DNA from: Acidobacteriota bacterium
GTDB lineage: Bacteria; Acidobacteriota; Terriglobia; Acidiferrales; UBA7541
Assembly: GCA_016179005.1 (NCBI GenBank)
Contig: JACOSF010000200.1
Location: 1 to 5,744 of the forward strand
Direction: 5' to 3'
DNA length: 5,744 nucleotides
The position numbers and the translations under genes were made by a program. The notes beneath the pieces were generated by a model. The model did not search any database. It was not told where the DNA came from and saw only the letters and a list, made by a program, of their open reading frames with translations. Positions 1-4,943 of this stretch are shown here, in pieces. The first letter of the stretch is position 1, and the number at the start of each line of letters is the position of its first letter.

Positions 1-653
1 GCGATGCGCGCGAGGCCGGACGTGGTGCACGCCGGCACGCCGAAGAAATCCACGAAGACGCCCTCCTCGAGCGACGTGTTCTGGTCAATCAGCACGCCGA
101 TGGTGCCGCCGGCGCGGAGAATTTGCAGCATGGCTCGCGCCGATTTGTTTTTTTCGATGGGCGTGTTGCCGGAAAGACAGCGATAGCGGTTGACGAGCGC
201 CTCCACGCGGGAATTGTCGATCGGGCGCACGAGGAAATGCAGCGGATAGCCGTAAAGGGCCTGCGCGAACGGCGCCAGCTCCCAGGCGCTGGCGTGGCCG
301 GTAAGAAATAGCACGCCCTTGCCGAGGCGCTGCGCGGCGTCGAAATTCTCAAAGCCGTCGAGCACGACGATGCGCTCAATCCGGGCGCGGGTGTAGCGCG
401 GGAACTGCGCGAACTCGCCGGCCATCCAGCCGACCTGCCGCACCAGGCTGCGCAGGATGCGGCGGCGCTCGGCGTCGGACAAATCGGGAAAGGCCAGGCG
501 CAGGTTGAACACCGCGGCGCGGCGCAGCGGCGGGCGAAGAAAAAACGCCAGCCGCGTGATCAACGCGCCTACGCCGCGGGCCAGCGGCCGTGGGAGAATC
601 CCCAAAGTTTTCAGCGCCAGCCACGCGGCAACGAATTCAAGCCCTCTGCGCAT
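1..653 (-). CDS. Lipid A biosynthesis (lauroyl-type) acyltransferase, LpxL/HtrB family, C-terminus cut by window edge
   Basis: This is probably an inner-membrane enzyme that transfers an acyl chain from acyl-ACP (or a related donor) onto a lipid A precursor or other lysolipid. About 217 residues are visible, while the family is usually near 300, so the C-terminal quarter to third lies beyond base 1. The N-terminus (MRRGLEFVAAW, then a hydrophobic stretch and LPRPLARGVG) fits the family's membrane-proximal start. The catalytic HX4D/E motif is HASAWE (His120, Glu125) inside LFLTGHASAWELAP. It is followed by FLVRPIDN (about 140-147), IGVLIDQNT (about 185-193) and VFVDFFGVPACTTSGLA (about 199-215), all standard LpxL-like blocks. 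The ATG at 653 is the furthest upstream start possible, because an in-frame TGA lies at 660-662. No Shine-Dalgarno precedes it. The gene is divergent from the GT39 gene. The family assignment is firm; the exact acyl chain and acceptor cannot be read from the sequence. Confidence 0.9.
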   Translation of the reverse strand, partial: MRRGLEFVAAWLALKTLGILPRPLARGVGALITRLAFFLRPPLRRAAVFNLRLAFPDLSDAERRRILRSLVRQVGWMAGEFAQFPRYTRARIERIVVLDGFENFDAAQRLGKGVLFLTGHASAWELAPFAQALYGYPLHFLVRPIDNSRVEALVNRYRCLSGNTPIEKNKSARAMLQILRAGGTIGVLIDQNTSLEEGVFVDFFGVPACTTSGLARI

Positions 654-661
654 CGGCCGTC

Positions 662-689
662 ATTATCCATGAATCCGTGCCCGTCACAA
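662..689 (-). promoter_or_regulatory. Candidate sigma70-type promoter of the acyltransferase gene
   Basis: Read on the minus strand there is TTGTGA (684-689, four of six matches to TTGACA), a 16-base spacer and GATAAT (662-667, five of six to TATAAT). The -10 box ends only 8 bases before the ATG at 653, so transcription would start at or next to the start codon and the mRNA would have essentially no leader. This agrees with the absence of a ribosome binding site. The call rests on consensus matching by eye. Confidence 0.4.
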
Positions 690-716
690 TCAGAGAACTC
701 ACCTCGCCATGCGGAA

Positions 717-756
717 ATACATTGACAGCAAAAAACGCAGTCGTACACATTGACGG
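717..756. repeat. Two direct copies of a 12-base element (A-Y-ACATTGAC-R-G) 28 bases apart
   Basis: The copies ATACATTGACAG (717-728) and ACACATTGACGG (745-756) agree at 10 of 12 positions and share an exact ACATTGAC core. They lie between the divergent acyltransferase and glycosyltransferase genes. Each contains a -35-like hexamer (TTGACA at 722-727, TTGACG at 750-755), so they could be tandem -35 elements or a repeated binding site for a regulator. No strong -10 box lies at the right distance from either copy: TACACA at 744-749 matches weakly. This could be chance. Confidence 0.3.
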
Positions 757-776
757 GCGTTCCCAACCCCGCCGTC

Positions 777-785
777 TGTTAGACT
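777..785 (+). promoter_or_regulatory. Candidate extended -10 element (TGTTAGACT) of the GT39 gene
   Basis: TG at 777-778 followed after one base by TAGACT (780-785, four of six matches to TATAAT) has the form of an extended -10 promoter, which can work without a good -35. The box ends 9 bases before the GTG at 795, so the transcript would begin within a few bases of the start codon. No purine-rich ribosome binding site is present there, which fits a leaderless or nearly leaderless mRNA. Confidence 0.3.
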
Positions 786-794
786 CTCTCGGCT

Positions 795-2387
795 GTGAAT
801 GGGTTATCTTCAACGCGCGCATGGGCGGCCGCCGCACTGGCCGCAGTGGTGCTCTATTTCTGTTTTTTCAGCCGCGCCGGCTCTTTCGGCGTGATCGGGC
901 CGGATGAGCCGCGCTACGCCTCCATCGCGCGGGCCATGGCGGAAACCGGCGACTGGGTGACGCCGCGGCTGGATGGGCAGCCGTGGTTTGAGAAGCCGGT
1001 CCTTTATTACTGGGGCGCGGCGGCGGCTTTCCGGCTGTTTGGCGTGAGTGAGTTTTCCGCGCGGCTTCCGTCGGCAGTGTTTGCCACGCTGGCCGCTTTG
1101 GCACTGGCCTGGCTGGCGCGGAAAATTTACGGCGCGGGAACAGCCTGGGCGGTGCTGCTGATCTTCCCGACGTGCGTCGGCGTGTTCGCCTTTGCGCGCG
1201 CCGGCACCACGGACATGCCCTTCAGCGCATCGCTGGCGCTGGCGATGGTCGCCGCATATCACGCGATGGGGAAATCCGAGCAACCACCGCGACGCGGGTG
1301 GCAAATTCTTTTTGGCGCATTGCTCGGTGTGGCGGCTCTAGCCAAAGGACCCGTAGCGATTGTGCTGGCGGGCGGAAGCGCGGGACTCTGGGTGCTGGCC
1401 ACCGGGCGCTGGAAACAGGCGTGGCGGCTGGCGCATCCGCTGGCGATGATTGCGTTTTGCGCGGTGGCGTTTCCGTGGTACGCGCTGTGCGCCATGCGCA
1501 ATCCGGAGTTCCTCAGCATCTTTCTGCTCTCCCACAACGTGGAACGCTTTCTGACGCCCATCTTTCAGCACGAACAGCCCTTCTGGTTCTACGGGCCGAT
1601 CCTGCTCCTGGGGTTGCTGCCGTGGAGTGCGCTGCTGGCGGGGGCCGCGCGGGACGCCTTGGCGCTATGGCGGGAAAGAAAGTTGAGCGCGTCGCCAGGA
1701 TTCTTCTTCGCATGCTGGGTTGTGTTTCCTCTGATTTTCTTCAGTGTGTCACGGTCCAAGCTGCCGGGCTACGTACTGCCCGTGTTTGCGCCACTGGTGC
1801 TTGTGCTGGCACGGAGCCTAACGCGGGCCATCGAGCAGAACGATTCCTTCGCACAATGGCAGATGGAGTGGACAGGAGTCACGTTTCTGGTTCTGGCCGG
1901 AGTCACCGGCTACCGCTTGAGCAGGCTCCCGTCGCAACTGGAGGCGATGACAGGGCCGGAAATGGCTGTGTGGATCACGGCGATCATGACCGTCGGGCTG
2001 ATCGTCTCCGGGCTGGGCTGGGCGCGGAAGTACTGGGCTTCGCTGACTCTGGCCGCGCTCCTGATGGCCGGCTTGATCGAAGGGGTCAACCTGCGCATCG
2101 CGCCGCTCATCGACCAGGAGGTGTCGCCGCGCGCGGTGGCGCGGGCTGTCCTGGCATTTAGCGACGGTCCGGGTGGCGTGAGGGCTTACCGGCTGCACCG
2201 AGCGTGGCGTTACGGACTGAATTTCTACTTGCACGGCGATCTGCCGGAGTGGCGGCTGGGCAGCGAACCACCTCCGAGAATTCTCATAACCACCGAGGCG
2301 GGGGCGCGAGAGTTGGAAAAGGCTGGCGCGCGCGTGGCGATGGCGCAGCGGATTTCGCGGCAGGCGGTAATTGTCCGGGTAGAGTGA
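795..2387 (+). CDS. ArnT-like family 39 membrane glycosyltransferase
   Basis: This is a polytopic inner-membrane glycosyltransferase of the GT39/ArnT/PMT type. Such enzymes move a sugar from a polyprenyl-phosphate donor to lipid A, another lipid or a protein on the periplasmic face. The 530 residues are close to the usual ArnT length of about 550. After a first hydrophobic helix (about 10-25) come the family signatures: GPDEPRYASIARAM (35-48, acidic pair Asp37-Glu38), GDWVTPRLDGQPWFEKPVLYYW (about 52-73, with EKP) and FARAGTTDMPF (about 133-143, with Asp140). An AKGPVA loop and many further hydrophobic segments follow, and the C-terminal tail is soluble. The GTG at 795 is chosen because an in-frame TAG at 780-782 blocks anything earlier and the first helix begins right after it. 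The neighbouring lipid A acyltransferase suggests an envelope glycolipid acceptor. The exact sugar and acceptor are unknown, so no arnT symbol is given. The stop codon touches the stop of the hydrolase on the other strand. Confidence 0.92.
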   Translation: MNGLSSTRAWAAAALAAVVLYFCFFSRAGSFGVIGPDEPRYASIARAMAETGDWVTPRLDGQPWFEKPVLYYWGAAAAFRLFGVSEFSARLPSAVFATLAALALAWLARKIYGAGTAWAVLLIFPTCVGVFAFARAGTTDMPFSASLALAMVAAYHAMGKSEQPPRRGWQILFGALLGVAALAKGPVAIVLAGGSAGLWVLATGRWKQAWRLAHPLAMIAFCAVAFPWYALCAMRNPEFLSIFLLSHNVERFLTPIFQHEQPFWFYGPILLLGLLPWSALLAGAARDALALWRERKLSASPGFFFACWVVFPLIFFSVSRSKLPGYVLPVFAPLVLVLARSLTRAIEQNDSFAQWQMEWTGVTFLVLAGVTGYRLSRLPSQLEAMTGPEMAVWITAIMTVGLIVSGLGWARKYWASLTLAALLMAGLIEGVNLRIAPLIDQEVSPRAVARAVLAFSDGPGGVRAYRLHRAWRYGLNFYLHGDLPEWRLGSEPPPRILITTEAGARELEKAGARVAMAQRISRQAVIVRVE

Positions 2388-3326
2388 CTAGCGAGGCGGC
2401 ATCGCCCCGCCGGCGGGCGGAAGATTTTCCAGGAAAAACTGGACGATGCTGTTTTCGTAGTTGTGCTTGTCGTCGCTGGTCATCGCAGCGTAGTTGGATT
2501 TGGACACGATGATCTGCTGGCGTGGCATGGCCGCCTTCAGGAAAAGATCTCCCGTGGACGCGCTCAGCGCCCGATTGTCGTTGGCCAGGATGAAGAGCTT
2601 GGCCACGCCGGGAAGCGCACCCAGCCGCTCGGAAAGCGGGGGCGTCTTGCGGCCCGAGAAATTCATCAAGCGAAACGCCAAGCGGCAGAGCGTGGGAGTA
2701 AAGGGCAAGACGTCCATCCCGGAACGCTCGATCTGCAGATTCAGAAAATCCATCGGGTCGTTGTACACGGAATCGAGAGCGATGGCGCGGATGCGGGGGT
2801 CCTCGGCGGCGGCGGAAGCGGCGGCGTACGCGCCGATGCTGGTGCCCCAAACGCCGAAGCGTGTGCGATCCACATCATTCCGGGCGGCGACGGCGTTGAT
2901 CGCCGCCAGCAGTTCCTGCGTTTCGCGATAGCCGAGAGTGGAAAAGTGCTTGTTGCGGCCGTGTCCCGAGAAGTCGAAGACGAAGACGTTGTACTGGTGC
3001 TCCTGGAGCGCGGTGACCAGAGTGAGCAGTTCCTGGCGATTCGAGAGGTAGCCGTGGCCCAGCACCACCGTCGGCGCGGTACTGCGCCCGGGGAAAAACC
3101 AACCGTCCGTGGTGCCTCCCGGCGCAGAAAACGAAACGACGTCTGGACGGCCCAGTAGAGATTCCGGGGAGAGTTCCCCGCCGGCTGCCGACGGCGAAAT
3201 CACCCGATAGAGTAAAACTCCGGAGATCAGCAACAGCGCCAAGAGGGCAAAAGCCAGCAGCGCCGCAGCTGCCATGAGAACCTGCGATAGCTTGCCCGAG
3301 TCGCGGAGATCCGTAAGAAAGCTCAT
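2388..3326 (-). CDS. Membrane-anchored alpha/beta hydrolase, substrate unknown
   Basis: The protein has 312 residues. A short polar N-terminus is followed by one strong membrane segment (about 17-42, rich in Ala and Leu), and the rest is an alpha/beta-hydrolase fold. The catalytic domain is probably held at the cytoplasmic membrane; which face is unclear. Visible motifs are the oxyanion-hole LGHGYLSNRQE (about 89-99), FDFSGHGRN (about 117-125) and the nucleophile elbow GTSIG (161-165, Ser163). The likely acid is Asp250 in FILANDNRAL. At the position where a His is expected before the last helix the protein reads SNYAAM (Tyr279), and the nearest His is His288 in DDKHNYEN, so the third triad residue is uncertain. 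It resembles the BEM46/YqkD-like dienelactone-hydrolase-type esterases and peptidases. The ATG at 3326 directly precedes the membrane segment. A GGAGG (3342-3346) lies 15 bases upstream, too far to be an ideal ribosome site. The gene is convergent with the GT39 gene and divergent from the GNAT gene. Confidence 0.88.
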   Translation of the reverse strand: MSFLTDLRDSGKLSQVLMAAAALLAFALLALLLISGVLLYRVISPSAAGGELSPESLLGRPDVVSFSAPGGTTDGWFFPGRSTAPTVVLGHGYLSNRQELLTLVTALQEHQYNVFVFDFSGHGRNKHFSTLGYRETQELLAAINAVAARNDVDRTRFGVWGTSIGAYAAASAAAEDPRIRAIALDSVYNDPMDFLNLQIERSGMDVLPFTPTLCRLAFRLMNFSGRKTPPLSERLGALPGVAKLFILANDNRALSASTGDLFLKAAMPRQQIIVSKSNYAAMTSDDKHNYENSIVQFFLENLPPAGGAMPPR

Positions 3327-3335
3327 GAACGAAAC

Positions 3336-3341
3336 AGGATA
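3336..3341 (-). promoter_or_regulatory. -10-like box (TATCCT) just before the hydrolase start
   Basis: On the minus strand TATCCT (four of six matches to TATAAT, with the key T-A and final T) ends 9 bases before the ATG at 3326. No good -35 is visible 16-18 bases further upstream, so the call is weak. It is listed because the spacing is the same as at the two genes around 653 and 795. A GATAAT at 3403-3408 on the same strand is an alternative -10, also without a clear -35. Confidence 0.2.
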
Positions 3342-3417
3342 CCTCCAAACTCGCGAATCTTAGCACATCCTCAAGGCAAGGGCGGCAAGCAGGACTTCCG
3401 CAATTATCGCATGAGTA

Positions 3418-3437
3418 CCCTCGTGGACCTGCGAGGG
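3418..3437. repeat. Inverted repeat CCCTCG/CGAGGG with 8-base loop
   Basis: Perfect 6-base arms at 3418-3423 and 3432-3437 flank TGGACCTG in the gap between the divergent hydrolase and GNAT genes. No T-run follows on either strand, so it does not look like a terminator. It lies about 40 bases upstream of the GNAT promoter candidate and could be an operator-like site, but arms of this size can occur by chance in GC-rich DNA. Confidence 0.3.
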
Positions 3438-3439
3438 CC

Positions 3440-3450
3440 GCGGTGACCGC
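3440..3450. repeat. Short palindrome GCGGT-G-ACCGC
   Basis: An 11-base perfect dyad around a central G lies three bases after the preceding inverted repeat and 25 bases before the candidate -35 of the GNAT gene. Its position upstream of a promoter is compatible with a regulator binding site. There is no second copy in the window and no recognised family consensus. Confidence 0.25.
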
Positions 3451-3474
3451 TGGGGGTTCCCTGGCGGGCCGCAT

Positions 3475-3503
3475 TTGGATAAGCGAACGGCGGACGATAT
3501 ACT
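3475..3503 (+). promoter_or_regulatory. Candidate sigma70-type promoter of the GNAT gene
   Basis: TTGGAT (3475-3480, three of six to TTGACA) and TATACT (3498-3503, five of six to TATAAT) are separated by exactly 17 bases. Transcription would start near 3510, leaving a leader of roughly 20 bases before the ATG at 3529. If real, it rules out the in-frame TTG at 3475 as a start, because that TTG is the -35 box itself. It also makes the ATG at 3508 unlikely, because only four bases separate it from the -10. Confidence 0.45.
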
Positions 3504-3528
3504 TTTGATGCGCGCATCGCCCTGGCCC

Positions 3529-4467
3529 ATGCAAATCGTTGACCTCCATCAAATCGCGGCCCGGCAACTGGCCCCGCTCCTCGAAGAAGAACAGGCGTGC
3601 TGGCTTGAAGAGCTGCATTGGGACTACCGGCCGTCGTCGCAACTGATCAAGAAATTCATTGATGCAAAGTCGCTGGCCGGGCGCGCAGCAATGGCCGATG
3701 ACAACCCGGCCGGCTACGGCTTCTACGTGCTGGACGAGGCCAAGGCGCTGATCGGCGGGCTGTACGTCTCACCGAAATACGAGCACTTGCGCCCGGCGGA
3801 GCAGATCCTCAGCGACATGCTCCGCGAGGTCCGTGCGCTGCCGGGCGTGCGGCGGATCGAGGCGCAACTCATGCCGTTTGGCGGCGCGCTGGACGCCGCG
3901 ATGGTGAAGGAGAACTTCCGGCTGTTCACGCGGCAGTTCATGATCCTTCCTCTCAAGGAAGCGCAGATGTCCGGAACGCCGGTTCCCCACGGCCTGCGGC
4001 TGGAACGCTGGGAAGACGGGCACTTCGAGTCCTGCGCACGACTCATCGCGCAGGCCTACGCCAACCACATCGACAGCGAGATCAACGACCAGTACCGCAC
4101 CGAAGCCGGCGCGACGAAGTTCCTGAAGAACATCGTGATCCTGCCGGGGTGCGGGCAGTTTCTGCCGGAAGCATCATTCGTGGTGCGCGCGGAAGAGAGC
4201 AGCGAACTGACGGCGGCGGTGCTGACTTCGACGGTGTCGATGGGCGTCGGGCATATCACACAAATCTGCGTCATGCCCGAATTCCAGGGGCAGCGGCTCG
4301 GGCTGCGGCTGATGGATGCAGCCATCCGCGCGCTGAAGTCGCTGCGCTACCACGCGCTGACGCTGACGGTCACGTCGCAAAACGCGGGCGCGGTGCGGCT
4401 GTACGAGAAGCTGGGATTTCATGTGGTGAAGAAATTCGCCGCCGCCGTGTGGGAATGCGGGGAATAG
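3529..4467 (+). CDS. GNAT family N-acetyltransferase with a probable two-domain layout
   Basis: This is a probable cytoplasmic acetyl-CoA-dependent acetyltransferase of about 312 residues, roughly twice the length of a single GNAT domain. The C-terminal half carries the clear signature: the strand GHITQICVMPEF, then the acetyl-CoA-binding loop QGQRLGLRLM (about 252-262) and the late motif NAGAVRLYEKLGF (about 285-297). The N-terminal half (GYGFYVLDEAKALIGGLYV, about 63-81, then a helix and RRIEAQLMPFG) looks like a degenerate GNAT fold without an obvious acetyl-CoA loop, so only the second domain is likely to be catalytic. In-frame starts exist at TTG 3475, ATG 3508 and ATG 3529. ATG 3529 is preferred because a promoter candidate covers the first and crowds the second, and because MQIVDLHQIAARQL looks like a natural N-terminus. 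None has a good ribosome site. The substrate is unknown. The gene converges on nrdR with an 11-base gap. Confidence 0.85.
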   Translation: MQIVDLHQIAARQLAPLLEEEQACWLEELHWDYRPSSQLIKKFIDAKSLAGRAAMADDNPAGYGFYVLDEAKALIGGLYVSPKYEHLRPAEQILSDMLREVRALPGVRRIEAQLMPFGGALDAAMVKENFRLFTRQFMILPLKEAQMSGTPVPHGLRLERWEDGHFESCARLIAQAYANHIDSEINDQYRTEAGATKFLKNIVILPGCGQFLPEASFVVRAEESSELTAAVLTSTVSMGVGHITQICVMPEFQGQRLGLRLMDAAIRALKSLRYHALTLTVTSQNAGAVRLYEKLGFHVVKKFAAAVWECGE

Positions 4468-4478
4468 AAATCTTTATT

Positions 4479-4943
4479 TCATTTCCGCGAGCGGTCGCGG
4501 AGAAGACCTTTCAGTTCATTCATGAATTCCTTGACGTCCTTGAAATCGGAATAGACGGAGGCGAAGCGGACGTAGGCCACCTTGTCGAGTTTTTTCAGGC
4601 GGGTCATCATGAGGTTGCCGATGTCGGTGGTGGAGCGCTCGCGGTCGGGTGATTCCTGCACGAAACGCTCGACCTCCTCGACCAGCGCCTCCAGCTTGGG
4701 AGTAGCCACGGGCCGCTTCTCGCAAGCTTTCAACAATCCCTGCAAAATTTTCTGACGGTCGAAGCGCTCGCGGCGGCCGTCCTTCTTGACGACCATGTAG
4801 GGAATCTCGTCGATGCGCTCGTAGGTGGTGAAACGCCGGCGGCACTTGAGGCATTCGCGGCGGCGGCGGATCAAGTCGCCCTCGCGGCCTTCGCGGGAGT
4901 CCACCACCTTGTCGTCGAGGTGCGCGCAAAAAGGGCACTTCAT
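4479..4943 (-). CDS. nrdR: Transcriptional repressor NrdR
   Basis: NrdR is a nucleotide-sensing repressor that binds NrdR boxes upstream of ribonucleotide reductase operons and senses (d)ATP through an ATP-cone. At 154 residues it has the standard family length. The N-terminal zinc ribbon has all four cysteines (Cys3, Cys6, Cys31, Cys34) and is followed by the diagnostic RRRRECLKC and RRFTTYER. The ATP-cone starts near residue 49 (MVVKKDGRRERFDRQKI) and runs through TTDIGNLMMTRLKKLD and YVRFASVYSDFKDVKEF (about 123-139). The tail is short and basic. The start is fixed by these motifs and by a strong ribosome site at 4954-4961. Its ATG overlaps the TGA of the upstream flippase-like gene by four bases (ATGA), so the two are probably co-transcribed and translationally coupled. 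No ribonucleotide reductase gene and no obvious NrdR box lies in the window, so its targets are elsewhere. Confidence 0.97.
   Translation of the reverse strand: MKCPFCAHLDDKVVDSREGREGDLIRRRRECLKCRRRFTTYERIDEIPYMVVKKDGRRERFDRQKILQGLLKACEKRPVATPKLEALVEEVERFVQESPDRERSTTDIGNLMMTRLKKLDKVAYVRFASVYSDFKDVKEFMNELKGLLRDRSRK

Noticed and set aside
722..750. TTGACA (722-727) as the -35 of a standard promoter for the GT39 gene
   Set aside because: The hexamer is perfect, but 16-18 bases downstream there is only TACACA/ACACAT, a poor -10. It is kept only as part of the direct repeat.
1172..2161. Long open frame (329 codons) on the plus strand inside the GT39 gene
   Set aside because: It is out of frame with a clear GT39 protein, its translation is rich in Arg, Ala and Gly with no domain motif, and it is typical of a shadow frame in GC-rich DNA.
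2406..2417. 12-base perfect palindrome CCCGCCGGCGGG near the convergent stops
   Set aside because: It has no loop and no T-run, lies within the proline-rich C-terminal codons of the hydrolase, and such GC palindromes are common in DNA of this composition.
2463..3158. Open plus-strand frame (231 codons) antisense to the hydrolase
   Set aside because: It lies wholly opposite a well-supported hydrolase and shows no recognisable motif; it is explained by codon bias on the other strand.
4482..4503. Hairpin CCGCGA-GCGG-TCGCGG at the nrdR 3' end as a terminator between the GNAT gene and nrdR
   Set aside because: The 6-base perfect stem (longer with a wobble pair) lies inside the last nrdR codons and has no T-run after it on either strand. 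It reflects the arginine-rich C-terminus as readily as a terminator.
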